Notes: generated from the sequence alone by a model not told the origin. DNA of 40,565 bases from an uncultured Brachyspira sp. (GCF_910578695.1 NZ_CAJTQJ010000009.1:7441-48005), one strand, 5' to 3'. Numbered from the stretch's first letter, positions 16,723 through 25,524 are shown. Numbers and translations are program-made.

Positions 16723-17581
16723 TAATAAAATAATTACAATATTTTTTTTATTAACAGCATTATCTTTGTATTCTCAAACAAATGAAATTTTTAAATATGA
16801 CAGAAAAAATTTAGCCAATGCATACAGATATTATAATTCAAAAAATTATAAAAAAGCGGCGGAATTATTTGAATATGAAATAGAATACTCTCCAATTCTT
16901 AAAATTGAATACTTTGAGAATCTAGCAAATGCATATATGTATTTAAAAGATTATACTAATATGCTTAGAGCTGCAAGAAACGGCATAATAGTAAATAGAT
17001 TTTCTTCAAAACTATATTTTCAAAAAGGGTATGCTCTTTATAAATTAGGCAATACCAATAATGCAATAGATTCTATAAGATACTCTATAAGTTTAAAACC
17101 TAATGATGCATATATGAATAATTTTCTAGGACTTTTATATTTATATGCAGAAGATTATAAACAAGCTGAATCATCTTTTTTAAAAGCAACTGTATATAGC
17201 CCTAGTAATGTAGTTTATATGGTAAATCTTGCTGCTGCATACGAAAGAGATAAAAATTTTAATTCGGCTTTAAATATTTATGAAGAAGCCTATAAGATAG
17301 ATTCTAAATACAGAGGATTAAGAGAATCGATAATTAGAAATAAAACTATATTGGGATATACAAATATAGATAATGATATAAAAAATAATGCCGCAAATAC
17401 AAATCAAAATAATAATATAATAATCTATGATGAAGATATAGAAGCAAAGCCTATAGAAATGGATATAATGGAAGCTGCATCAAATAGTATGATAACTAAT
17501 AATATCATAAATACAAATTCTATAGTAAATACAAATAGTTCATCTTATCAGACAAATACTCAAAATAATATTTCAGATTAA
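16712..17581 (+). CDS. Secreted/periplasmic TPR protein
   Basis: The product (289 residues) begins MGINNKIITIFFLLTALSLYSQ, a clear signal peptide without a lipobox cysteine. About four TPR units follow from residue 30 to 200 (NAYRYYNSKNYKKAAELFEYE; NAYMYLKDYTNMLRAAR; GYALYKLGNTNNAIDSIRYSISL; GLLYLYAEDYKQAESSFLKA; AAAYERDKNFNSALNIYEEAY). The C-terminal 70 residues are Asn/Thr/Ser-rich low complexity. I chose the ATG at 16712 because the signal peptide starts there; a longer in-frame ORF from 16682 would bury it. It overlaps the previous gene by 11 bases. A protein-scaffold role in the envelope is likely; partners are unknown. Confidence 0.82.
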   Translation: MGINNKIITIFFLLTALSLYSQTNEIFKYDRKNLANAYRYYNSKNYKKAAELFEYEIEYSPILKIEYFENLANAYMYLKDYTNMLRAARNGIIVNRFSSKLYFQKGYALYKLGNTNNAIDSIRYSISLKPNDAYMNNFLGLLYLYAEDYKQAESSFLKATVYSPSNVVYMVNLAAAYERDKNFNSALNIYEEAYKIDSKYRGLRESIIRNKTILGYTNIDNDIKNNAANTNQNNNIIIYDEDIEAKPIEMDIMEAASNSMITNNIINTNSIVNTNSSSYQTNTQNNISD

Positions 17582-17637
17582 ATGATATTGATTATATAAA
17601 AAATTATTGTATCATTAATATAACGGAGATATTATAA

Positions 17638-18108
17638 ATGCATACTATAAAAAATACATTGGAAGAATATTCAAGCATAAAATCATATCAGAATATAAAT
17701 TTGGCTAATTATATAAAGATATCGCAGAAATGGAATGATATTATGGGAGAAGTGCTTTCTAAAATATGTACTCCTTCATTTTATAGAAACGGCATTCTTA
17801 CTGTAACTGTAATAGATAGTGTATGGGCTAATGAAATATTTATGAATAGAAATAATATATTCAAAAATATAAAAAAAGAAACAAGTATAGAAGTGACTGA
17901 ATTAAAAACTAGAGTAGGAGAAGTTAATAATAAAATAAAAGAAAATACAAATGAAAAAGATATAAAAGATTCAGATAAAAAAATAACGAAAGAACATAGA
18001 AAATGGATAGATAATATCATAAAAGAAACTCATATCAAAGATGAAAGAATGAAGGAAATATTTATTAATATATTAAAGTATGAGGATAGTATTGATGATA
18101 GAGGATAA
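17638..18108 (+). CDS. DciA-like (DUF721) protein
   Basis: The 156-residue protein contains a DUF721/DciA domain at about 8-95: ISQKWNDIMGEVLSKICTPSFYRNGILTVTVIDSVWANEIFM and the following helix. DciA is the ancestral loader/operator of the replicative helicase DnaB in bacteria that lack DnaC/DnaI. The C-terminal tail (about 95-156) is Lys/Glu-rich and probably disordered. GGAG lies about 11 bases before the ATG. The sigma-like gene follows after 5 bases, so the proteins are likely co-translated. Whether it truly serves as the helicase loader here is inferred from family. Confidence 0.78.
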   Translation: MHTIKNTLEEYSSIKSYQNINLANYIKISQKWNDIMGEVLSKICTPSFYRNGILTVTVIDSVWANEIFMNRNNIFKNIKKETSIEVTELKTRVGEVNNKIKENTNEKDIKDSDKKITKEHRKWIDNIIKETHIKDERMKEIFINILKYEDSIDDRG

Positions 18109-18113
18109 TATTG

Positions 18114-18992
18114 ATGATAAATGATGAGTTTATAAAAAAATTGGTAATGGATTATAAATCAACAGGAAGCATTAAAGCTTTAAAAGAAATAAATGAGCAT
18201 TTATCCAATTATATTTATAATTATCCTAGAAAAGTTTTCGGAGTTTTTCACGACGATGCTTTAGAATTTTATTCATATTATATTGAAAGGATAGATAATA
18301 TAATAACAAAATATAGTGAAACAGATGCTAAGTTTATAACTTGGTTTACATATACATTAAGAAGTCATTATTTGAATTTTATAGATTATAAAAAAAGAAA
18401 AAATAAATATAATAAAAAAGAAATATCAATAGATGCTCCATTATGTTCTAAAGATGCACTAACTTTGCATGATGTACTTTATGATACTAAATCTTATGTT
18501 ATGAATGAATATACTGATAATTATAATGAAAACAATATTGAAAAACTTTCTCTAAATATTTTTAATCATATAAAAGGAAAATTTAATGATAGGGATTCTC
18601 TTGCATTTTTTATACATAATTTGGAATTATTTATAAATATTGTAATACAGCCTTTAATGAAATATTTTAATATAAATTATGAAGAAGCATATTCGATAAT
18701 AGAAAAAGCAAGGGCAACATATATAAATAAATATAATGAAATAATAAAGCAGCAGGATAAAATAGCAAAAGTAAATGCTAAAATAGAAGAAAACAATAAA
18801 AAAGGACTTTTTACAGTACATTTGGCCAGCAAAAAACAAAATTATATAAAGAAACTTCATTCTATAAAGATAAATGTGCCTTATGATTTTATAGCAAAAC
18901 TTTTGAATATTACAAGCAATACAGTTACAAAAATTATAAATAAAATAAAAGCTAATTTAAAAGAAAATTTTAATAATTTATCGGATTTATAA
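18114..18992 (+). CDS. Divergent sigma-70-like factor
   Basis: The 292-residue protein looks like an atypical sigma factor. Residues about 45-105 resemble region 2: DDALEFYSYYIERIDNIITKY, then KFITWFTYTLRSHYLNFIDYKKRK, matching the F-x-x-W-(x)-N-x-x-x-D-x-x-R/K pattern. ISIDAPL and LHDVLYD follow, echoing the SLD-P/LxDLLxD segment after region 2/3. At the C-terminus PYDFIAKLLNITSNTVTKIINKIK is a helix-turn-helix like region 4. About 100 unusual residues separate the two. GAGG precedes the ATG at 18114 by 9 bases; a TTG at 18111 is the alternative start. Its neighbour at 18994 may be its anti-sigma partner. Confidence 0.55.
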   Translation: MINDEFIKKLVMDYKSTGSIKALKEINEHLSNYIYNYPRKVFGVFHDDALEFYSYYIERIDNIITKYSETDAKFITWFTYTLRSHYLNFIDYKKRKNKYNKKEISIDAPLCSKDALTLHDVLYDTKSYVMNEYTDNYNENNIEKLSLNIFNHIKGKFNDRDSLAFFIHNLELFINIVIQPLMKYFNINYEEAYSIIEKARATYINKYNEIIKQQDKIAKVNAKIEENNKKGLFTVHLASKKQNYIKKLHSIKINVPYDFIAKLLNITSNTVTKIINKIKANLKENFNNLSDL

Positions 18993-18993
18993 T

Positions 18994-19506
18994 ATGAATA
19001 AATATGATTACACAGAAGAAGAAATTATAAATTATGTAAACGGCATTAAAGTATCAAATGAGTTTTTAGAAGAGCTTGAATCAAATGCTGATTTGCAAAA
19101 AGAAGTAAGTACTTTAAAAAATGATTTATTTCTTATGGAAAATATAGAAGATTCTAATATGCTTAAAGAATCAAAAATAAAATCAGCTATAAATATAAAA
19201 GACGGCATAATTGACTATATTCTTTATTTCAGTAAATTAACTCCATTAGCTTCAAGAGGTGATGATAATAGTGAAGAAGATAAAAAAATCAAAGATATTT
19301 ATGTTTATAAAAATATAGAAATATATAAAAGCGGAAGCGAATACTATATAAATATAAGCAATATAAAAAATTTTTGTATAATAGAACATAATGGAGACAA
19401 AATAGTAAATATACTTTCAAAAAAAGATAATTATTCTTATATCTTGAAAAAAGGAAATTATAATATAAAAGCTGATGATTATGAAGCTTCAATAAATATA
19501 GAATAA
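18994..19506 (+). CDS. Unknown protein, candidate anti-sigma partner
   Basis: I do not recognise this 170-residue protein by family. The start follows the stop of the sigma-like gene by one base, so translation is almost certainly coupled. The N-terminus (YTEEEIINYVNGIKVSNEFLEELESNADLQKEVSTLKND) is laid out like the short N-terminal helical domain of anti-sigma factors (a zinc-finger-free version: no Cys/His motif). No membrane segment is evident. The C-terminal half is beta-rich (YKNIEIYKSGSEYYINISN, ILKKGNYNIKADDYEASI). The anti-sigma idea rests on gene order and this N-terminal layout only. Confidence 0.45.
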   Translation: MNKYDYTEEEIINYVNGIKVSNEFLEELESNADLQKEVSTLKNDLFLMENIEDSNMLKESKIKSAINIKDGIIDYILYFSKLTPLASRGDDNSEEDKKIKDIYVYKNIEIYKSGSEYYINISNIKNFCIIEHNGDKIVNILSKKDNYSYILKKGNYNIKADDYEASINIE

Positions 19507-19542
19507 ATATTATAAGCTAAACAAAAGGGAAATATTTCAATT

Positions 19543-20097
19543 ATGCAGACAATATGCAAGTGGGCTAAAAGCGAAATAGAAATTAAGTATCATAATGAAG
19601 AATGGTGCAGAATTTGTCATGATGAAAATAAATTATTTGAAATGCTTATACTCGAAAATATGCAGGCCGGATTAAGTTGGAAATGCATATTGGATAAAAG
19701 AGAAAATATGAGAAAAGCATTCGATAATTTTGATTATAAAAAAATAGCAAAATATGATGATAAAAAAATAAATGAGCTTTTAAATAATAAAGGAATAATA
19801 AGAAATAAAAGAAAAATAAATTCGCTTATAATAAATGCTAATAAATTTATAGAAGTGCAAAAAGAATTTGGAAGTTTTGATAAATATATCTGGTCTTTCA
19901 GTGGTAATAAACAAATAGATAATAAGTTAGACTATGATTCTCCGCTTCCTGCCAAAAGCGAATTATCAGATACTATAAGTAAAGATATGATAAAGAGAGG
20001 CTTCAAATTTACAGGCAGCATAATAATTTATAGTTATATGCAGGCTATAGGCATTGTAAATGATCATTCAGTTAATTGCTGTTATTATAAAAAATAA
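19543..20097 (+). CDS. tag: DNA-3-methyladenine glycosylase I
   Basis: The 184-residue protein is a Tag-type base excision repair glycosylase, which removes 3-methyladenine from DNA. Family marks are the N-terminal ICKWAKSEIEIKYHNEEW (zinc-binding Cys and His region), FEMLILENMQAGLSWKCILDKRENMRKAFDNFD, IIRNKRKINSLIINANKF, and the C-terminal VNDHSVNCCYY with the second His and Cys of the zinc site. An AAGGG-like sequence lies upstream. Probably last gene of the rightward run starting at 15880, though a gap of 36 bases precedes it. Confidence 0.92.
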   Translation: MQTICKWAKSEIEIKYHNEEWCRICHDENKLFEMLILENMQAGLSWKCILDKRENMRKAFDNFDYKKIAKYDDKKINELLNNKGIIRNKRKINSLIINANKFIEVQKEFGSFDKYIWSFSGNKQIDNKLDYDSPLPAKSELSDTISKDMIKRGFKFTGSIIIYSYMQAIGIVNDHSVNCCYYKK

Positions 20098-20568
20098 AAA
20101 GTGAGACAGCAGACAAAGTCATTTGCTTGAATCTATTTAGCTAGTTTGAGCATTTCAGATGCCCAAAGCAGCAGTAAGCGGCAATAATATAAAGTTTATC
20201 GTTAGCAATAATAAAAATAAACGAACAGTTATAACCTGCTTTTTTATTATTTAAAAAATATGATGAATAAATATTTTATCTGTCAGCTATTATGAGTAAA
20301 AAATATTTTTATGATTTGAGAATTTAATTATATTCAAGTTTAAATAAAAATATATATTTTATATTGTTTTTATAATGAATTTTAGTATATTAATAAATAT
20401 TTTTGATAAAAAATATACAAGCTGATAATATTATTATTATAAAAATTTAAGATTATTATAAAAATTAATGTATATTAAGATAAAGCTGTAAAAATAAAAA
20501 ATATTTATTAATAAACTTAACTTAATATTAAACTATAATAGTTTTTAAGTAAGTTTATACAAAAATAC
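20098..20568. other. Gene-free interval with a GC-richer patch
   Basis: No ORF or known RNA is recognised in this 471-base gap. Bases about 20100-20230 are visibly richer in G and C than any nearby intergenic sequence and contain small potential stems: GCTTGAA (20126-20132) with TTTGAGC (about 20146-20152) using G-U pairs, and GCAT/ATGC around TTCAG. This could be a structured RNA or the remnant of a gene. The rest (20230-20568) is ordinary A/T-rich sequence. Confidence 0.4.
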
Positions 20569-20596
20569 TTGACATTTTAAGAAAAACATGTAAAAT
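20569..20596 (+). promoter_or_regulatory. Promoter of the tRNA-fMet/tRNA-Met/rpsU unit
   Basis: Consensus TTGACA (20569-20574), a 16-base spacer and TAAAAT (20591-20596) place the start about 17 bases before the tRNA. A strong promoter fits stable RNA genes. Confidence 0.7.
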
Positions 20597-20619
20597 ACTT
20601 TAATATTTAATATTTACAT

Positions 20620-20692
<73 letters not shown>

Positions 20693-20719
20693 ATAGCTTA
20701 TATATAGGGCTTGTTTTTT

Positions 20720-20793
20720 GGCGGCGTGGCTCAGGTGGTTAGAGCATGCGGCTCATATCCGCAGTGTCAGGGGTTCAAGTCCCTTCGCCGCTA
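20720..20793 (+). tRNA. tRNA with CAT anticodon, probably elongator Met
   Basis: A complete 74-nt cloverleaf: acceptor pairs 1-7/66-72 with a G1-U72 wobble, anticodon stem TGCGG/CCGCA around CTCATAT, T arm AGGGG-TTCAAGT-CCCTT. It lacks the GGG/CCC run and mismatch of initiators. CAT could also belong to tRNA-Ile2 (modified to lysidine), and sequence alone does not exclude that. CCA is not encoded. It lies 27 bases after tRNA-fMet. Confidence 0.8.
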
Positions 20794-20822
20794 ATATTTT
20801 ATAAAAAAGGCAGGTGAGTTAA

Positions 20823-21032
20823 TTGGTAAGAGTATTTGCGAATGAAGGCGAACCAGTAGAAAGCGTTATTAAAAGATTCCGCAGAGCTTGTGAAAATGAA
20901 GGCATTTTACAAGACCTTAAAGAAAAACAATTCTATAAAAAACCTTCTCTTGAGAAAAAGCTTCAAAGAGAAAAGGCTCTAAAAAGAATGAAAAGAAAAA
21001 TCAAAAAAGAACGCAGATTAGGTTTGCTGTAA
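20823..21032 (+). CDS. rpsU: 30S ribosomal protein S21
   Basis: The 69-residue basic protein begins VRVFANEGEPVESVIKRFRRACENEGILQDL and ends in a KRMKRKIKKERRLGLL-type basic tail, the S21 pattern. S21 binds the 30S platform near the 16S 3' end and helps initiation. The start codon is TTG, supported by AGGTGAG a few bases upstream and by the S21 N-terminus (M-V-R-V). It lies 29 bases after the tRNA and appears co-transcribed with both Met tRNAs. A strong terminator follows. Confidence 0.93.
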   Translation: MVRVFANEGEPVESVIKRFRRACENEGILQDLKEKQFYKKPSLEKKLQREKALKRMKRKIKKERRLGLL

Positions 21033-21041
21033 TTTATCTGC

Positions 21042-21077
21042 AAAGCATTGATATCCTAAATATCAATGCTTTTTTTA
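21042..21077 (+). terminator. Rho-independent terminator of the tRNA-rpsU unit
   Basis: AAAGCATTGATAT (21042-21054) and ATATCAATGCTTT (21060-21072) form a perfect 13-bp stem with a CCTAA loop, followed by seven T bases. Confidence 0.92.
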
Positions 21078-21098
21078 TTTAATTAATAGTTAATATAC

Positions 21099-21127
21099 TT
21101 GAAAATATTTATTATTTGATGTATAAT
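21099..21127 (+). promoter_or_regulatory. groL promoter
   Basis: TTGAAA (21099-21104), 17 bases and a perfect TATAAT (21122-21127) precede groL with a leader of about 75 bases. No CIRCE element (TTAGCACTC-N9-GAGTGCTAA) is visible, so HrcA control is not suggested here. Confidence 0.75.
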
Positions 21128-21208
21128 TCTTACAATTTTAAAATTAAATAATTTTATAAAGTTTAATAATGCCAATAATTTAATAATACAGAAAGGAGAA
21201 AAGATAAT

Positions 21209-22840
21209 ATGGCAGCAAAACAGCTATTATTTGATGAAGAAGCTAGACGAGCCCTTATGAGAGGTGTAGATGCTTTAGCTAATGCCGTAAAGGTAACTTT
21301 AGGACCGCGTGGACGCAATGTTGTAATAGACAAAAAATTCGGTCCTCCTACTATAATAAATGATGGTGTAACTATCGCTAAAGAAATAGAATTAGAAGAT
21401 CCGTTTGAAAATATGGGTGCTCAAATAGTTAAAGAAGTTGCTACTAAAACTAATGATGTTGCAGGGGACGGTACTACTACTGCTACAGTTTTAGCTCAGG
21501 CTATGGTAAAAGAAGGTTTGAAAAATGTAACTAGCGGTGCTAATCCTATGCTTATTAAAAGAGGTATAGAAAAAGCAGTTAATGAAATAGTAAGCCATAT
21601 CAAATCTGAAGCTAAGCAAATTAAAGGCAAAGAAGAAATTGCTCAGGTTGCTACTATTTCTGCTAATAATGATAAGGAAATTGGTACTTTAATCAGCGAT
21701 GCTATGGAAAAAGTTGGTAAAGAAGGTGTTATCACTGTAGAAGAGGCTAAATCTTTGGAAACCAGTCTTTCTTTAGTTGAAGGTATGCAGTTTGACAGAG
21801 GTTATATATCTCCGTATTTTGTAACTAACGGAGACAGTATGACTGCTGAATTAGAAGATGCTTTGCTTCTTATCTATGATAAAAAAATATCTAATATGAA
21901 AGAACTTCTTCCTATACTTGAAAAAATTGCTCAAACAGGAAAGCCTTTTATTATTATTGCTGAAGATATTGAAAATGAAGCTTTGGCTACTTTAGTATTG
22001 AATAAGATGAGAGGGGTATTAAATGTATGTGCAGTTAAAGCTCCCGGTTTCGGCGACAGAAGAAAAGCTATGTTAGAAGACATTGCTGTTCTAACAGGCG
22101 GACAGGTTATAAGCGAAGATTTAGGTATGAAGCTTGAAAATGCTGCAATAGAACAGCTTGGAAGAGCTAAAAAAATCACTGTAGACAAAGAAAACACTAC
22201 TATAGTTGAAGGTGCAGGAAGCAAAGAAGATGTTAAATCAAGAGTATCTGCTATCAAAAAACAAATAGAAGAAACTGACAGCGATTATGACAGAGAGAAA
22301 CTTCAGGAAAGATTAGCAAAACTTTCAGGCGGTGTTGCTGTTATTAATATAGGTGCTGCTACTGAGGTAGAAATGAAAGAGAAAAAAGCCAGAGTAGAAG
22401 ATGCTTTATCTGCTACTAGAGCTGCTGTTGAAGAGGGTGTAATTCCAGGAGGCGGTATTACTTACCTGCATGCACAGTCTAAATTAGAATCTTTAACTTT
22501 AGAAAATTCTGATGAACAGGTTGGTGTTAATATAGTTAAAAGAGCTATTGAAGAGCCTATAAGAATGATTGCTGCAAATGCAGGTTTGGACGGTTCTGTT
22601 GTTGCTATTGAAGCTAAAAAACAAAAAGGAAATATGGGTTTCAATGCTCTTACTAATGAATGGGTTGATATGTTGAAAGCAGGTATTATTGATCCTGCTA
22701 AGGTTTCAAGAAGTGCTTTACAGAATGCTGCTTCTATTGCAAGCCAAGTATTAACTGCTGAAGTTATTATTACTGATATACCTGAGCCTGAAAAACCAAT
22801 GCCTCCAATGCCAGGCGGCGGAATGGGCGGTATGTATTAA
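21209..22840 (+). CDS. groL: 60 kDa chaperonin GroEL
   Basis: The 543-residue chaperonin folds client proteins in a double-ring complex with GroES. Features are AAKQLLFDEEARRALMRGVD at the start, VTLGPRGRNVVIDKKFG, the ATP-binding DGVTIAKEIELEDP and AGDGTTTATVLAQ, and GGM-type C-terminal tail PGGGMGGMY. Length and sequence are fully typical. GAAAGGAG precedes the ATG. groS is not adjacent: the upstream unit is tRNAs and rpsU, and downstream is a terminator, so groES must be elsewhere. Confidence 0.98.
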   Translation: MAAKQLLFDEEARRALMRGVDALANAVKVTLGPRGRNVVIDKKFGPPTIINDGVTIAKEIELEDPFENMGAQIVKEVATKTNDVAGDGTTTATVLAQAMVKEGLKNVTSGANPMLIKRGIEKAVNEIVSHIKSEAKQIKGKEEIAQVATISANNDKEIGTLISDAMEKVGKEGVITVEEAKSLETSLSLVEGMQFDRGYISPYFVTNGDSMTAELEDALLLIYDKKISNMKELLPILEKIAQTGKPFIIIAEDIENEALATLVLNKMRGVLNVCAVKAPGFGDRRKAMLEDIAVLTGGQVISEDLGMKLENAAIEQLGRAKKITVDKENTTIVEGAGSKEDVKSRVSAIKKQIEETDSDYDREKLQERLAKLSGGVAVINIGAATEVEMKEKKARVEDALSATRAAVEEGVIPGGGITYLHAQSKLESLTLENSDEQVGVNIVKRAIEEPIRMIAANAGLDGSVVAIEAKKQKGNMGFNALTNEWVDMLKAGIIDPAKVSRSALQNAASIASQVLTAEVIITDIPEPEKPMPPMPGGGMGGMY

Positions 22841-22883
22841 TAAATAGCTCATATTAATTTGATATTAAAAAATAATGATTTAA

Positions 22884-22918
22884 AAAGCCTCAGTAATTTA
22901 TTGAGGCTTTATTTTTTT
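22884..22918. terminator. Bidirectional terminator after groL
   Basis: AAAGCCTCA (22884-22892) pairs with TGAGGCTTT (22902-22910), with a 9-base loop and a T-run on the + side and A-run on the other. It serves groL and the convergent membrane-protein gene. Confidence 0.9.
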
Positions 22919-22954
22919 CTTTAATTTTTGATTATAAAAAATAATATGCAATAT

Positions 22955-24691
22955 TTATTTATTTTTATAGTATACTAAAGTAAGTAAGTTTGTATTCCAA
23001 TCTCTTTTTGATATTTCTCTGTTTTGATATATTAAATTTTTGTATTTATCATTGGTTTTTATATTTTTATTTCTAAATCCTCCTTCCATTTTTAAAGCAT
23101 ATAAAATATCTCCTATTGTGATGGATTCAGGCTGACAGCCTAAAGAATATGAAGTATTTGAATTATTTGTTATTTTTATAACATACATTGCTTTTTCTAA
23201 AGGTATGGATATCTCTGTAATAATTGTAGGTGCTGTTCTAAGTTCCTTTGCTAATTCATACATAGTTATGGCTCTTTTTTTACTTATAAACCTTTGCGTT
23301 ATTATATGCATAAATTCCAATGCTATAACTTCTTTTTCGGCAAATGATAATTTAATGCTGTTTTTATCAACCCCATAAGATAAAAAATATTGTATAGAGT
23401 AGGTGAGTTCTGCTCCGAATAATATTATAATCCATACTATATATAATAATAATAGCAAAACAGGTATCTGAGCAAAAGAACTAGCAGAAGATAATTCTGA
23501 AGGTGCTATACTTGTAATCATATCATTTTCACTGCTTATAGTTACAATATCATTTATTTGAAAATTATATTTCATAAGCTGTTCTTTAGCATTTGGAGAA
23601 AAATTTTGAAAATTTAAAATATTAGTTTCTATAGTTTTTTTTTCATAAGTTGCCCCTGAAATACCAACGCCTGCATTTTCAACTATTACATAACTTATCC
23701 TTTCTATTATAATACTTGATATATCATCAACATCTATTTTTCTATTTCTTTGTAATATATTTTTATAATTATTTTCTAAATCATAAATATTATCTATATT
23801 TTCATTGGTATCTGCATTATTATTTATTTCTTTATTATAATCATTATAAGTATTTATTTCTTTTACCAGATATTCTATTTTATATTTATCGCTGTTAAAT
23901 ATCTGCTTATAATTTTTTACATCTATATTTAGTTTAAAATATACGCTAAATAAAGTTATTATTGCTATTGCCACCAGTACTGAAGATATTGTAGCATTAG
24001 ACCAATTTACTTTAGTTTGAGGAACTAATACATATAGAAATAATACTAATATGGAAGTTGATATTATAGGAGTTACCCAAGATAATAGTATTTTAATTAA
24101 TGCAGGAAGATTATAAAGGTTTATAGAAGTATATGTTATTAAAATAAAAGATATTCCAATAAGCACAGGTATTAAAAATAATAATGCTATATAATTTGCT
24201 GCTACTCTTGGTATTGAAGTTTTAATTTTTACACGCCATATTTTTATAAATGATTTTTGTATGCTGTGAAGTATTAAAGCTATACTGGCTATAGTTGATA
24301 TAATACCAATAATTCCAAAACTAGCTAAATTAGTATTATCAGCTATATTTAGTATTTGTCTTACCATAGGTTCGTATGACGGGGCATTTTTTTCCATCCA
24401 ATCAAATATTAAAATAAATATATTCTGATATATATTAAATATTCTTAGTATAAAGATTCCTACTATTAATGCAGGTATGAAAGATAATGTTACAAGATAG
24501 GTTAATGCTGCAGCTCTTATTGTACAGTCATCTTTAAAAAAGTCTGTTACAGCAAATGTTATTATTTTGTATGAGTTTATTAAAAATTTCTGTATTGGAT
24601 TAAATAGTTTTTGATCTATATAATATATGTCTTCTGTAAAAAAAGCTTTAATTTTTTTTAATTTTTTTTTAATTTTTTGAATTTTAGTCAT
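22955..24691 (-). CDS. YihY/virulence-factor BrkB family membrane protein, with insertion
   Basis: The product (578 residues) has six or so membrane segments and the family signature DDCTIRAAALTYLVTLSFIPALIVG near the start and LYIVWIIILFGAELTYSIQYF later. It is clearly longer than usual YihY proteins (about 290-450 residues) because about 130 polar residues (roughly 260-400) sit between membrane segments 5 and 6, Asn-rich in part. A C-terminal winged-helix-like region follows (ALEFMHIITQRFISKKRAITMYELAKEL). Family function is unresolved; RNase BN naming is historical. I chose the ATG at 24689-24691: an ORF extending to 24739 would overlap the tRNA-Leu promoter. Confidence 0.8.
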   Translation of the reverse strand: MTKIQKIKKKLKKIKAFFTEDIYYIDQKLFNPIQKFLINSYKIITFAVTDFFKDDCTIRAAALTYLVTLSFIPALIVGIFILRIFNIYQNIFILIFDWMEKNAPSYEPMVRQILNIADNTNLASFGIIGIISTIASIALILHSIQKSFIKIWRVKIKTSIPRVAANYIALLFLIPVLIGISFILITYTSINLYNLPALIKILLSWVTPIISTSILVLFLYVLVPQTKVNWSNATISSVLVAIAIITLFSVYFKLNIDVKNYKQIFNSDKYKIEYLVKEINTYNDYNKEINNNADTNENIDNIYDLENNYKNILQRNRKIDVDDISSIIIERISYVIVENAGVGISGATYEKKTIETNILNFQNFSPNAKEQLMKYNFQINDIVTISSENDMITSIAPSELSSASSFAQIPVLLLLLYIVWIIILFGAELTYSIQYFLSYGVDKNSIKLSFAEKEVIALEFMHIITQRFISKKRAITMYELAKELRTAPTIITEISIPLEKAMYVIKITNNSNTSYSLGCQPESITIGDILYALKMEGGFRNKNIKTNDKYKNLIYQNREISKRDWNTNLLTLVYYKNK

Positions 24692-24701
24692 ATAACACTT
24701 C

Positions 24702-24729
24702 TTGCAAAAAAAATTATATAATGTATAAT
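24702..24729 (+). promoter_or_regulatory. tRNA-Leu promoter
   Basis: TTGCAA (24702-24707), 16 bases and TATAAT (24724-24729) end 14 bases before the tRNA. Its position argues against the longer start of the divergent membrane-protein gene. Confidence 0.7.
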
Positions 24730-24743
24730 ATATAAACAATTAA

Positions 24744-24824
24744 GCGAGGGTGGCGGAATTGGTAGACGCACTAGACTTAGGATCTAGCGCCCTAGGCATG
24801 AGGGTTCGATTCCCTCCCCTCGTA
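24744..24824 (+). tRNA. tRNA-Leu (TAG)
   Basis: An 81-nt class II tRNA with a short variable arm. Acceptor 1-7/66-72 pairs fully with a G1-U72 wobble; the anticodon stem CTAGA/TCTAG encloses CTTAGGA with TAG at 34-36, reading CUA/CUN. The T arm is GAGGG-TTCGATT-CCCTC. CCA is not encoded. It begins divergently from the YihY-family gene. Confidence 0.93.
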
Positions 24825-24839
24825 ATTTTTTATATAATA

Positions 24840-25094
24840 TCATTTCTTCTCATTATCATCAATTTCAATAGAAAATTTGCATTTATTACAAACTTTTTTA
24901 TATCCATTGGAAGTTTTTATCATTCTCATAGAGTTCTTACAATTACAAAATGGACAGTCTTCATAATTTCTAAATATTATCATAGATATTAAATCGATAA
25001 TTTTTCCTATTCCAGATACAAAAAATAATATTCCAAACATCAAAATAAATATAATAATGATAATTATAAAAAATATGATAACTAATAAATCCAC
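24840..25094 (-). CDS. Small membrane protein with zinc-ribbon motif
   Basis: The 84-residue protein is not recognised. It has a long hydrophobic N-terminal segment (about 3-40) and a C-terminal CPFC...VCNKC pair (about 47-73), which forms a four-cysteine zinc ribbon. The start is GTG with only a weak GGAT upstream. The order is odd: membrane anchor first, ribbon after. It lies 15 bases from the tRNA-Leu end. Confidence 0.6.
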   Translation of the reverse strand: MDLLVIIFFIIIIIIFILMFGILFFVSGIGKIIDLISMIIFRNYEDCPFCNCKNSMRMIKTSNGYKKVCNKCKFSIEIDDNEKK

Positions 25095-25524
25095 TTTATA
25101 TATATCCGTAAATAATATTGTATATTATATATCAAATATAAGATTTTTTAAAGAAGTATGAGTATATTTTTATCATATTTATAGTAATCACTTGTATATA
25201 AAAATAAGAAAAGCTGTCGATTTTTATATTATAATATGCATTAATAATTACAATATTGTTTTTTATATTTAAATATAAACTTTATTTTAATTAATATTAC
25301 TTATATATTCTATTTTTTTATAAAAAAAGCGTATTAATTAATTTTCACTTCTTCTACAGACTTCTTTTTTATACCTATGTTATTACTTTAATTATTTAAA
25401 ATAATAAAATATATTTTAATAAAAATCATAAAATAAAAAGAGCATTTATTTTATATTGATAATGTTGATAAAATCTTTTAAACATATATAATAACTTTTT
25501 ATATAAAAATGATTAGGATTATTT
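25095..25524. other. Gene-free interval
   Basis: This 430-base stretch before thyA is A/T-rich without ORFs, tRNAs or obvious hairpins. I see nothing in it beyond the thyA ribosome binding site (AGGA at about 25512). Confidence 0.5.

Noticed and set aside
20720..20793. Second CAT tRNA as initiator
   Set aside because: It lacks the GGG/CCC anticodon-stem pairs and has a paired 1-72 end; only the first tRNA shows initiator features.
21080..21208. CIRCE element upstream of groL
   Set aside because: No TTAGCACTC-N9-GAGTGCTAA or near version is present; the region is an ordinary promoter and leader.
24692..24739. N-terminal extension of the YihY-family protein
   Set aside because: The extra 16 residues overlap the tRNA-Leu promoter and do not fit the usual start of the family.
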